Of a stretch of DNA of 64,000 nt, positions 1-7,342 are shown in pieces. How positions within the stretch are numbered: position 1 is the stretch's first letter; each line of letters starts with the position of its first letter. The stretch comes from Thiosymbion sp942492625. GTDB taxonomy: Bacteria; Pseudomonadota; Gammaproteobacteria; Chromatiales; Chromatiaceae. Below the pieces are notes generated by a model. The model was given only the letters and a program-made list of their open reading frames with translations. It made no database searches and was not told the DNA's origin. Location of the stretch: positions 124,001-188,000 of the forward strand of contig CALOFM010000021.1 of the NCBI GenBank assembly GCA_942492625.1. Reading direction: 5' to 3'. Both the position numbers and the translations under genes were made by a program.

Positions 1-333
1 AAGGACGTCAAGCCGGACACGGTTTTGCTGTTCCGGTTCTCTGCATTGACCTTCAATGCCCACCGCATCCATTACGATCGGCCCTATGCCTTGCAAGAGG
101 AGGGCTATCCGGGGCTGGTGGTCCACGGACCGCTCACCGCGGTGATGCTTGCCTGGCTAACCCTGGAGAACAGCGGCAAGCCCATCGCCGGATTCAGCTT
201 CCAGGGTCGGGCACCCCTGTTCGACCTGCATCCATTTCGTCTATTGGGCCAGCGCGAAGGAGACACAGTCGCACTGGAGGCCCGTGGACCGGACGGCAAG
301 ATCGCGATGCAGGCGACGGCCGAGCTCAGCTAA
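1..333 (+). CDS. meh: MaoC/FAS1-like dehydratase, probable mesaconyl-C4-CoA (3-methylfumaryl-CoA) hydratase, 3' part
   Basis: The reading frame is open from base 1, so the gene enters from the left edge; the first codons already match family sequence and no start is visible. The protein keeps the hot-dog hydratase signature FSALTFNAHRIHYD, with the Asn and His region expected in the C-terminal active half, followed by the conserved VVHGPL segment. These features fit the Meh/HTD2-type family that hydrates mesaconyl-C4-CoA to citramalyl-CoA. The mesaconyl-CoA hydratase mch follows 84 bp downstream on the same strand; the two enzymes act in the glyoxylate/propionyl-CoA co-assimilation cycle of the 3-hydroxypropionate bicycle. 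A general FAS1-like dehydratase remains possible because the N-terminal half is outside the window. Confidence 0.7.
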   Translation, partial: KDVKPDTVLLFRFSALTFNAHRIHYDRPYALQEEGYPGLVVHGPLTAVMLAWLTLENSGKPIAGFSFQGRAPLFDLHPFRLLGQREGDTVALEARGPDGKIAMQATAELS

Positions 334-417
334 CCAGACTCCGGCCCAAGGTTAAGCTTCGATGCCTGATGCGCTGTCGGGTTGCACGAACCACTACGCC
401 AAAGAGACGAAACGAAG

Positions 418-1476
418 ATGAGCACGAAAACAAATCCCGGGAACTATTTCGAGGACTTCCACATAGGGATGAGCATCGTCCATGCGACACCGCGCACGGT
501 GACGGATGGGGATGTTTCCCTGTATACGGCGCTCTACGGCTCCAGATTCGCCGTTCAATCGTCCAGCGCCTTCGCCAAGTCGGTCGGCCTACCCGGAGCG
601 CCGCTGGACGACATGCTGCTGTTCCATGTCGTATTCGGCAAAACGGTCCCGGATATCTCCCTCAACGCCATCGCCAATCTCGGTTACGCGTCCGGTCGCT
701 TTCACGCGTTGGCCTATCCGGGTGACACCATAAGCACCGTGTCCGAGGTCATCGGTCTGAAGGAGAACTCGAACGCAAAGACAGGGACCGTCTATGTGCG
801 TTCCGTGGGCACCAACCAAAGGGGCGAGACAGTCCTGGAGTATGTCCGCTGGGTGATGGTGCGCAAAAAAGATTTCGGCTCGCCGGCCCCGGAGGCGGTC
901 GTGCCCGAGCTTCCGAAGGCGGTTGCGGTTGCCGATCTCATGGTTCCGGACGGACTGTATTTCTCCGGCTACGATACGGATCTGGCCGGGAGCCCCTTCT
1001 TCTGGGAAGACTATGAAGCGGGTGAGAAGATCGACCACGTGGACGCCATGACGGTGGAGGAGAGCGACCACATGATCGCCACCCGCCTGTACCAGAATAC
1101 CGCCAAGGTGCACTTCAACCAGCACACCGAGAAGGCCGGGCGTTTCGGCAAGCGCATCGTATACGGCGGCCACGTCATCAGTCTGGCCCGCTCCTTCTCC
1201 TTCAACGGCCTTGCCAACGCCTTCAAGATCGCCGCGATCAACGGCGGACGCCACGTGGCGCCCATCTTCGCCGGTGACACCGTCTACGCATGGTCGGAGG
1301 TCCTGAGCAAGGATGAGCTGCCGGGCCGATCCGATCTCGGGGCCCTGCGCCTGCGGCTGGTGGGCGTCAAGGATCAGGATTGCGCAACGTTTCCGTACAA
1401 AGACCAGGAGGGCAAGTACGACCCTGCGGTGGTGCTGGATTTCGACTATACGGTGCTGATCCCGCGAAAGGGTTAG
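418..1476 (+). CDS. mch: Mesaconyl-CoA hydratase (2-methylfumaryl-CoA hydratase), MaoC family
   Basis: A 352-residue cytosolic enzyme with two tandem MaoC hot-dog domains (about residues 10-170 and 195-345), the usual size and layout of Mch, which hydrates mesaconyl-C1-CoA to beta-methylmalyl-CoA. The second domain holds the conserved NTAKVHFNQH segment and a downstream YGGHVISLARS block that carry the catalytic hydratase residues in this family. The ATG at 418 is preferred over an in-frame TTG at 382 because conserved family sequence begins just after it. With the preceding meh-like gene it suggests a C5-dicarboxyl-CoA pathway (ethylmalonyl-CoA pathway or the second cycle of the 3-hydroxypropionate bicycle); the paired Meh favours the latter. 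Transferase (mct) and lyase (mcl) genes would be expected outside the window. Confidence 0.85.
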   Translation: MSTKTNPGNYFEDFHIGMSIVHATPRTVTDGDVSLYTALYGSRFAVQSSSAFAKSVGLPGAPLDDMLLFHVVFGKTVPDISLNAIANLGYASGRFHALAYPGDTISTVSEVIGLKENSNAKTGTVYVRSVGTNQRGETVLEYVRWVMVRKKDFGSPAPEAVVPELPKAVAVADLMVPDGLYFSGYDTDLAGSPFFWEDYEAGEKIDHVDAMTVEESDHMIATRLYQNTAKVHFNQHTEKAGRFGKRIVYGGHVISLARSFSFNGLANAFKIAAINGGRHVAPIFAGDTVYAWSEVLSKDELPGRSDLGALRLRLVGVKDQDCATFPYKDQEGKYDPAVVLDFDYTVLIPRKG

Positions 1477-1662
1477 CAGGGATCCCCGAAGTGGGTCGGC
1501 CAACTGCGCGGTCGGCTCTATTCCTCGGCTGGGATGTTGGATGGGAAGCGATCCTGTAGGTCGGGTTAGGCGCGCTCACAATCGGCCGATTTCGCTCTAA
1601 ACACCCGCGCGCGCCCTATCCCGACGTTGTGCTTCGACACAATTCACCAGGAACCAAGTGCG

Positions 1663-3003
1663 ATGGCGACACCGAATATTTCCCTACGCGCTGGAACCTA
1701 CCCGTCCGGCACGGAAATTGGAGTAACTACCTCGGATTCGGATGCCGTCATCTACTTCACTCTCGACGGCTCGCCTCCCTCACCTGCAAGCAAGCGCTAC
1801 CGCGCACCCATCCGGCTCGGTCCCGACACGACGGCGAACGGAATCATGCGCTTGCGGGCGATCGAGGTGTCGCCAGACGGAAGAAGTTCCCCCGTCGCTG
1901 CAGCGGACTTTGAGCGAGCCTCGGGTATTGTCATTCGATTCCGCAAGCCAGACACCTGGTCGTCGGCCTACATCCACTACTGGGGCACGGTACCGGATGG
2001 ACTGTCCACTCGGTGGCCGGGACAGCCGATGTCGCGGGACACGGATGGCTGGTATTCCTTCGAGCTGCCGGGCCAGACCTCTGCGAATCTGGTGTTCAAC
2101 GACGCCGGTGGAGCCCAGACCCAAGACCTGACGGTGGATACCCCCGATGCCTGGTTCATCGACGGCGAGCGCTGGACAGTGGAACCTGCGAGGTTCTCCA
2201 GCTTCGTATTCCCCGGTGGAGTCACCAAGGCGCTCGTGGTGAGCATGGACGACGGCCCCGTCCAGGACCGCAGGCTGGTAGAGCTTCTGAACCGCCACGG
2301 GATTCGCGGGACCTTCCACCTCAATTCCGGACGCCTCGGAGAGCCCGGTCACGTGAGCCCGGACGAGGTCGCCTCGCTGTATGCCGGCCACGAGGTGTCC
2401 ACCCATTCGGTCAGCCACCCTTATCTTGATTCGCTCTCGAGAGCCGAAATCACCGCCGAAGTCGATTTCGATCGCTCGGTGCTCTCGCTGATCTCGGGTG
2501 GAGACGTGCGCGGACATGCATACCCGTTCGGTGCCTACAATTCCGAGGTACTCGAAGTGCTGCGCGAGCTCGGCTTTGCGTACGCCCGAACCGCGAGCCC
2601 GACTCACAAACTCAGGCTGCCCGGCGATCCGCTGGCTTGGAACCCGAGCTGTCACCAGAGCGCGGCAGGTGAGCTGGTTGACGCCTTCTTGGCACGCGCG
2701 GATACGGAACTCGCCCTATTCTTTATCTATGGTCATAGCTGGGAGCTCGACGCGGAGGAGCCGGCCAACGGTTGGGCCTATATGGAATCGCTTGCGCAGA
2801 GGCTCGGGGGGCGTAGCGACATCTGGTACGCGACCGCGATTGAGGTCGCGGACTACATTCAAGCCATGTGCGCCGTGCAATCCTCCCTGGCCGACGACAG
2901 CCTGCATAATCCGAGTGGTATCGATCTCTGGATTCGCGCCAGAGCCCCTGTGGTTCGGTTGTCATCGGGTGAAGCCGTCAAGGGATTCTCCGGTCTCGTC
3001 TGA
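1663..3003 (+). CDS. Polysaccharide deacetylase (NodB-like) with N-terminal chitobiase-C and starch-binding-like domains
   Basis: A 446-residue protein. Residues about 5-80 resemble the chitobiase/beta-hexosaminidase C-terminal module (VIYFTLDGSPPS); about 85-180 look like a starch-binding carbohydrate module (WSSAYIHYWG, then DGWYSFELPG); about 185-420 form a NodB/CE4 fold with the motif-1 pair in VVSMDDGP and the metal-binding HSVSH motif. It should remove acetyl or related groups from a glycan. No signal peptide is seen, so export is unclear. The ATG at 1663 has an AGGAA ribosome site at 1649-1653; an in-frame TTG at 1627 is less likely. It stands alone, convergent with the integron integrase, and could be part of the variable region. 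The substrate cannot be inferred. Confidence 0.8.
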   Translation: MATPNISLRAGTYPSGTEIGVTTSDSDAVIYFTLDGSPPSPASKRYRAPIRLGPDTTANGIMRLRAIEVSPDGRSSPVAAADFERASGIVIRFRKPDTWSSAYIHYWGTVPDGLSTRWPGQPMSRDTDGWYSFELPGQTSANLVFNDAGGAQTQDLTVDTPDAWFIDGERWTVEPARFSSFVFPGGVTKALVVSMDDGPVQDRRLVELLNRHGIRGTFHLNSGRLGEPGHVSPDEVASLYAGHEVSTHSVSHPYLDSLSRAEITAEVDFDRSVLSLISGGDVRGHAYPFGAYNSEVLEVLRELGFAYARTASPTHKLRLPGDPLAWNPSCHQSAAGELVDAFLARADTELALFFIYGHSWELDAEEPANGWAYMESLAQRLGGRSDIWYATAIEVADYIQAMCAVQSSLADDSLHNPSGIDLWIRARAPVVRLSSGEAVKGFSGLV

Positions 3004-3026
3004 GTCGGGCTCTAATTCGGGTCGCC

Positions 3027-3069
3027 AAATCTGGTGCAAGTAAGAAGCACCACCAGAACAACCAGATTT
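3027..3069. terminator. Nested inverted repeat between convergent genes
   Basis: AAATCTGGT at 3027-3035 is answered by its reverse complement ACCAGATTT at 3061-3069, and a GGTGC/GCACC pair lies inside. It sits between the deacetylase stop and the convergent integrase stop, where a bidirectional terminator is expected, but there is no long T-run, so the role is inferred. Confidence 0.4.
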
Positions 3070-3138
3070 CATACCGATCTTTCGGGCCAGCTTTCCTATC
3101 GGCGAATTGCCAGGCTGAAGGAATTCGATGTTCGGCCT

Positions 3139-4116
3139 TTACAGCACCCCTCCTAGAGGGCTGACGACCGCGCTCCCGCCACGGTTGATCACGTGCGTGT
3201 AGATCTGGGTGGTTCGTATGTCCTTGTGCCCGAGCTGCTCCTGCACGGTGCGGATATCCATGCCGCGTTCGAGCAAATGGGTTGCGAACGCATGCCTCAG
3301 CGTGTGACAGCTCGCTTTCTTGTGGATATCTGCCTTCCGAACTGCGGCCTTGACGGCTTTCTGAATGCTGCTTTCGTCCAGATGGTGCCGGCGCTCTATC
3401 CCCGACCTCGGATCTATACTTCGCTTTGAGGCTGGGAACAGGTACTGCCAACCCCACTCTTTCGGGGCATTGGGATACTTTCGAGCCAGGGCACTCGGAA
3501 GATAAACGGCGCCGAATCCGTCCGCCAGATCCTTGTCGTGAACGTTTCGAACCCCTTCCAGGTGTCTCTTTAACACTGGTATCAATTCATCCGGAAGCGT
3601 CACGACGCGGTCCTTGCCGCCCTTTCCGTTTCGAACCAGCACGGCGCGATGATCGAAATCCAGGTCCATCACACGCAACCGCAAGCACTCCATAAGCCGC
3701 AAACCGGACCCATACATCAGACAGGCGGAAATCCACTGAACGCCGTCGACGTGCCGCAAGAGGCGCCGGACTTCCTCGGTTGTGAGCACGACGGGGATGC
3801 GTTGCGGGCGTTTGGCTCGGACGAGTCCATCGATTTCCCCGAGCGGTTGTTCAAGCACGACTTTGTAAAGAAACACAAGCGCATTGAGCGCCTGATTCTG
3901 TGTGCTCGCCGCGACGTTTCTGTCAACGGCAAGATGGGTAAGAAAAGCGCGAACTTCAGACTCTCCCATGTCTCTTGGATGTTTCTTATCATGAAACAGA
4001 ATGAACCGCTTGACCCATTCGACGTAGGCCTCCTCAGTTCGGATGCTGTAATGCTTTACGCGGATCGCATCGCGAATTTCCATCAGAAAGGGCGAGGGCC
4101 GAGGTTCTGAGGACAT
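3139..4116 (-). CDS. intI: Integron integrase IntI (tyrosine recombinase)
   Basis: A full-length, 325-residue tyrosine recombinase. The N-terminal SAM-like domain (residues about 10-95) is followed by the catalytic domain with Arg in GSGLRLMECLRLR, His-x-x-Arg in CHTLRHAFATHLLERG, the LGH motif and the nucleophile Tyr in TTQIYTHV. The insertion of about 16-20 residues characteristic of IntI (around ARKYPNAPKEWGWQ and the RRHHLDES patch) separates it from XerC/D and phage integrases. ATG at 4116 is chosen; a GTG lies one codon upstream, and GGGAG at 4126-4130 serves either. The gene is divergent from the cassettes to its right, as in chromosomal integrons, and a LexA box lies just upstream. 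It appears intact and should be active in attC recombination. Confidence 0.95.
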   Translation of the reverse strand: MSSEPRPSPFLMEIRDAIRVKHYSIRTEEAYVEWVKRFILFHDKKHPRDMGESEVRAFLTHLAVDRNVAASTQNQALNALVFLYKVVLEQPLGEIDGLVRAKRPQRIPVVLTTEEVRRLLRHVDGVQWISACLMYGSGLRLMECLRLRVMDLDFDHRAVLVRNGKGGKDRVVTLPDELIPVLKRHLEGVRNVHDKDLADGFGAVYLPSALARKYPNAPKEWGWQYLFPASKRSIDPRSGIERRHHLDESSIQKAVKAAVRKADIHKKASCHTLRHAFATHLLERGMDIRTVQEQLGHKDIRTTQIYTHVINRGGSAVVSPLGGVL

Positions 4117-4136
4117 CACCGTATGCTCCCTGTGAA

Positions 4137-4152
4137 CTGGGTATGTATACAG
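4137..4152 (-). promoter_or_regulatory. LexA (SOS) box controlling intI
   Basis: CTGGGTATGTATACAG matches CTG-N10-CAG. With two flanking bases on each side it agrees with the gammaproteobacterial LexA consensus at 16 of 20 positions. It lies directly upstream of the intI Shine-Dalgarno (4126-4130), so LexA binding would block intI transcription. SOS control of integron integrases is established in Vibrio and mobile integrons; here it is inferred from sequence. Confidence 0.75.
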
Positions 4153-4154
4153 TA

Positions 4155-4600
4155 CTCTATCCTGAAAAAGAGGGCAACCCTGGTGCCGGTGGCGACTTCG
4201 ATGGACCAGCGAAAAATATGTGCGGTGCCGATCCGGGGTCGATCTGGACCAAATTCTGAAGCGCGAAGCGACGGGGCGAAGCCTTTATCACGTGTAGATC
4301 GGATGCCATCGAGGCGAGCACAGCAAAAGGACAACCTTGCGTGCTAGGTGGAAACTTTCCGCATTTTCGTGTTTACTCCCGAAGAACGATAGGCCTTGCG
4401 AGAAAGCGCCGAGGCTATTCCAACTAACTGATCCATAGGGATTACCGCCCAGTTGGTCAGAGTAAGCAACGAGTATTTTTTAAGCTGTCGGTCTGCGGAA
4501 TAGACGGACGATGGCCGTGTTAAAACACGGCGATTTTCCAGATACTCAATGTTAGCCGTAATACAAACGCAAATTTCTGCAACTCGAAATGGAATCTAGA
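4155..4600 (+). other. attI/leader region of the integron, no gene recognised
   Basis: About 450 bp between the intI promoter and the first cassette gene. No convincing coding sequence is seen on either strand. It contains a perfect 8-bp stem with a 2-base loop (4514-4531, GCCGTGTT/AACACGGC) followed by GATTTTCC, and a GTTAGCC at 4551-4557 that is the best candidate for the cassette junction, although its last bases deviate from GTTRRRY. By position it must contain attI or a decayed first attC; the exact crossover base cannot be fixed from sequence alone. Confidence 0.45.
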
Positions 4601-5775
4601 TGATTGAGAAAATAACAAAGATCAGTAATCCTCTGACTATCGTTGCAATATTTGCGGCCCTTGCCGAGGTCGCCAGCTCCGTTGTGCTGGTGATGTTGCC
4701 TGAATCAGTGTGCAAGCAATCTTTGTATCATTTGTAATGATTTTCCCGTTTATGCTTGTTTTTGGTGTTTTTTGTGGTGCTCTACAAAAGCCGGAAGTAT
4801 TATATGCGCCAAGCGATTTCAAAGATGAAGCCAATTTCATATCAATACTTGAAGTAGAAGCCAAGTCGTTTCAGCTAAAGACAAAATCAAGAAAAACATC
4901 GTCAATAAACTAGGCTCTGCAGTTTTGGATGATGAGTATTTGGATGAGAACTTTTTCAACGGAATCAGTGCCCGAAGTATGCTGAAGCAGATGCGCGAGT
5001 AAACGAGGATCCAAAAGGAGAAGGTTTCGCTTTGCGAGAATATTTTAAAGCACCCAGAATCAACGTCTAAAGAACTTGAAGTTGCTCGGGTGGACATCAT
5101 GCGTCAATTAGGAAATTATGGGTTGGCGCTTAGGTTGTATCGGTTAGCTCACGATAAAGATCCAGAACGATTGTCTGCCCATATTGAATACTTGTCATTG
5201 CTTGCGGAAAATGAGCCTGATAAAGGGCTTCAGCACTTAAAGCCGCTTAAGGAATTGATAGTCAAAAAACCCGATAGAAATATGTTTGCTCGTTTATCTA
5301 ACGCGCTTATTGATCTAGATGAAGTATGAAGAGCTTTCTGAATTTTTAACTAGATTTATAGAAAGCATTGGGAGTAACCACACCTAAACTAAAATCACTC
5401 GCATTACGTAATCTAGGTGTCTCATATAAAGAGCTTGGGCGTGCAGAAGACGCAATTGAAGCATTTGAAAGGGCATTTACAATCGAGGCAGAGGATGCAA
5501 GTGTACTAAAGCCATATCTAGGGGTTCTCGAAGAATTTGGTCGGCATGAAGAATACTTAGAGGTTGCAAGAAAACTTATTGATGATGACCCTAGTGATTT
5601 CAACTATTATCGAATTTACATTGCAGCACTGATTAAGCAAAGTTTGTATACGGATACTGAAGAATGGCTTAAAAAAGCGTCAATGATGAAAAAATCGTCC
5701 TTTGATGAATCCATGTTAGAGTCTTTAACCAGAAAAATAGAAGCGGCTAACAATGCCATCAACGCGGACAGTTAA
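4601..5775 (+). pseudogene. Decayed integron cassette gene: N-terminal membrane segments plus TPR-like region
   Basis: Pieces in three frames read as one protein. ATG 4601 starts a membrane protein (IEKITKISNPLTIVAIFAA) that runs to ESV near 4709, where a GTG/TG dinucleotide duplication shifts the frame; the second piece continues with two hydrophobic stretches and VLYAPSDFKDEANF. Another shift near 4860 restores the first frame (DDEYLDENFFNGISARS), which meets TAA at 5000-5002 and then continues in the same frame as helical TPR-like sequence (GNYGLALRLYRLAHDKDP). Two further shifts near 5322 and 5365 lead to a clear TPR motif (NLGVSYKELGRAEDAIEAF) ending at TAA 5773. The region is markedly AT-richer than its neighbours. 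That all pieces were one gene is inference; at minimum each is a broken fragment. Confidence 0.6.
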
Positions 5776-5836
5776 AAGCATCGTTTCGCTCCGCTACACA
5801 ATGCTTTTTAACTTCCGGTTATGGCGGCGTTAGGGC
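5755..5836 (+). repeat. attC recombination site 1
   Basis: GCCATCAACGC at 5755-5765 pairs with GCGTTAGGGC at 5827-5836, giving the outer R''/R' boxes with a bulge. Inside, CGGACAGTTAAAAGCAT pairs with ATGCTTTTTAACTTCCG, leaving extrahelical bases as in folded attC sites; the loop is the short stretch between. The crossover would be at the G/TT of GTTAGGG (5829). The stop codon of the preceding cassette gene lies inside the site, as is common in integron cassettes. Confidence 0.7.
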
Positions 5837-5894
5837 TCTCGCAGGAGAAACACCGTCTCTTTGGTGCGACGGTTCTGCAAACGGATTCAATAAA

Positions 5895-6167
5895 GTGAAA
5901 TTCGAGTGGGACGAAAAGAAGGCAGCACGAAATCTTGCGAAGCATGGCGTTCCGTTTGCTGAAGCGGTTACCGCTTTCGAAGATCCTCTATACATTGACT
6001 TCTTTGACCCTGGGCACTCCGCCGATGAACATCGATATATTCGAGTCGGATGCTCCGAACAGTGTCGCGTTCTCGTTGTCTCATACACCGAGCGAAGTGG
6101 CGCTACGCGGCTGATTAGCGCAAGACCAGCGACTAAGAAAGAACGGCAAGCCTATGAAGAAGACTAA
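5895..6167 (+). CDS. brnT: BrnT family ribonuclease toxin (integron cassette)
   Basis: A 90-residue protein with the BrnT pattern: FEWDEKKAARNLAKHGVPF at the N-terminus, a middle strand block ending in RYIRVG, then VLVVSYTER and the RLISARPATKKERQAYEE tail that carries the basic catalytic residues. BrnT toxins are RelE-like ribonucleases that arrest growth and are neutralised by a DNA-binding antitoxin. The start is a GTG at 5895 that aligns with the family N-terminus. It overlaps the antitoxin gene by 14 bp in the usual toxin-first order. Flanking attC sites show it is a mobile cassette; toxin-antitoxin cassettes are known to stabilise integron arrays. Confidence 0.9.
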   Translation: MKFEWDEKKAARNLAKHGVPFAEAVTAFEDPLYIDFFDPGHSADEHRYIRVGCSEQCRVLVVSYTERSGATRLISARPATKKERQAYEED

Positions 6168-6549
6168 GAGAAAAGACGACGACGAACTCCTTCCAGAGTA
6201 TGACTTTAAGAGCCTACGCGTCAGAAAATTTGGTCCGTCGCGAACTACATTTCCACAACATGGCGTTGTGCTAGAACCTGATGTTGCGTCTGTATTCCCA
6301 GATTCTACCTCTGTCAACGAAGCGTTGCGGTTTTTAGATGAGAATAACCAAAAAGCGGAGAAACCGACAGCACAAAGCCCTAACACGCGGGTAAACTCCG
6401 AAGCCAGCCAAACAACGGCTGACCTCGGGTTACCCTATACGTTGAATTTCAACCATAAGGAGGCCCTACCATGGAGTTCTGAGTCCGCACTGTTGTCTTC
6501 TGGATGCCGTAAGCGCCGCGCTTTGTCTGCGAGGATTTCGTGTTCTTAG
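6154..6549 (+). CDS. Antitoxin partner of BrnT, reading through attC into a fused tail
   Basis: Starts at ATG 6154 inside the toxin gene. Residues 1-70 match the small antitoxin family with PEYDF near the N-terminus and the DVASVFPDSTSVNEALRFL motif, which occurs in proteins paired with BrnT-like toxins. Family members usually end soon after this motif at 70-80 residues. Here no stop occurs before attC site 2, so translation continues through the attC (6378-6447) and into the next cassette, ending at TAG 6547 and giving 131 residues. The last 60 residues are encoded by recombination-site DNA and have no family meaning. Either the tail is tolerated or the natural stop was lost on insertion. 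Confidence 0.75.
   Translation: MKKTKRKDDDELLPEYDFKSLRVRKFGPSRTTFPQHGVVLEPDVASVFPDSTSVNEALRFLDENNQKAEKPTAQSPNTRVNSEASQTTADLGLPYTLNFNHKEALPWSSESALLSSGCRKRRALSARISCS
6378..6447 (+). repeat. attC recombination site 2
   Basis: CCCTAAC (6378-6384) fits the RYYYAAC type R'' box loosely, and GTTGAAT (6441-6447) fits GTTRRRY exactly. Between them an imperfect palindrome (GGGTAA...CTCCGA...GCCAGCC against GGCTGACCTCGGGTTACCC) gives the folded stem with extrahelical bases. Length of about 70 bp is typical. The next cassette begins at TT of 6442. Confidence 0.8.
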
Positions 6550-7091
6550 CCAGAACCTGGATGGGCACTCGTATCGAGCAATCAATCCGGCACGAATACG
6601 ACATCCGCCTGACGACATACCGCAACGAACTGGAGCGTGACAAAGCTCTGGCACTAGAACGCCTTCGGAGCGACCTCGCAGAGATGCAGGCAACACAAGC
6701 CACGGCAGCTTGGCGGCAATGGCAGAAGGTCAACGCCAGTCACACGAAAAGTCGTCTGGAAGCCGTTGCCCTGTTCTGGTCCGAAATCGTGAAGCTCAAA
6801 TCGAGCATTCCCGAAATACTTCACTTCACAAACGTGATTGTGCCGGAAGAATACCAACTGTTAGTCGAGCGCGAAGACTTCCGAGAGCGGGTCACCGCTG
6901 CTACGAATTCAGACCTCCTCTTCAACGTGGATGAACCTGCGAATTCAAAATGCCCGCCTCTTTGGCGGACGCCAGGGCTCTATGCTTGTTTTTTCTCCAA
7001 CCGCCAGATCATCGGGAGAATCCTCAACCTATTTAGCGAGGGGCTAGAAACAGGTAAACTCGCACCTTGGATGGAAGAACAGGAGGAGTAA
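6540..7091 (+). CDS. Hypothetical cassette-encoded protein, N-terminus probably damaged
   Basis: An open frame from GTG 6540 (ATG 6561 also possible) encodes a basic, helix-rich protein: GTRIEQSIRHEYDIRLTTY, then a charged coiled-coil-like stretch to about residue 60, then a globular part ending in PWMEEQEE. Proteins with this RIxxxIxHEYxxRL pattern usually start with a membrane helix just before it. Upstream, in the same frame, is a good ribosome site (AAGGAGG at 6457-6463) with ATG at 6471, but TGA at 6480 and TAA at 6510 interrupt it. This suggests the original N-terminal membrane anchor has been lost through mutation. The function is unknown. It is the last recognised cassette; no attC is seen after it. 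Confidence 0.55.
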   Translation: MFLARTWMGTRIEQSIRHEYDIRLTTYRNELERDKALALERLRSDLAEMQATQATAAWRQWQKVNASHTKSRLEAVALFWSEIVKLKSSIPEILHFTNVIVPEEYQLLVEREDFRERVTAATNSDLLFNVDEPANSKCPPLWRTPGLYACFFSNRQIIGRILNLFSEGLETGKLAPWMEEQEE

Positions 7092-7100
7092 AGGGGGGTG

Positions 7101-7144
7101 GGGTCAGGTCTTGTAATTTGCGCGGGATTATCTAAGCTTCAACA
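7101..7144 (+). repeat. Solo, degenerate copy of the RAYT element left end
   Basis: GGGTCAGGTCTTGTA followed by sequence up to 7144 closely matches the left boundary of the transposase element at 8805-8848, with a few substitutions and no transposase behind it. It directly follows the stop of the last cassette gene. Confidence 0.7.
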
Positions 7145-7342
7145 CAAAGGCAAAACGCAGATCGTTTAACGGGGCGTCGTAGAGTGAGCCGGCGAGCAAT
7201 TCCCTGTAAGCTGCCTGCCACTGGACAGAATTTACACCGAGAGTGAAAAAGGGGGCCAGGCTCATCGAATGCCCTTGATTTGAGCCGGCACGCCGCTACA
7301 CTCTCAGCCCGTTATCCCGTGTCACGCAGGTCCCCCGTCCCC

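Noticed and set aside
4551..4557. GTTAGCC as a definite attI crossover
   Set aside because: It deviates from GTTRRRY and lacks a paired R'' box; kept only as a candidate in the attI-region entry.
7160..7240. Possible third attC starting at GTTTAAC after the last cassette
   Set aside because: No matching GTTRRRY box at a suitable distance and no stem.
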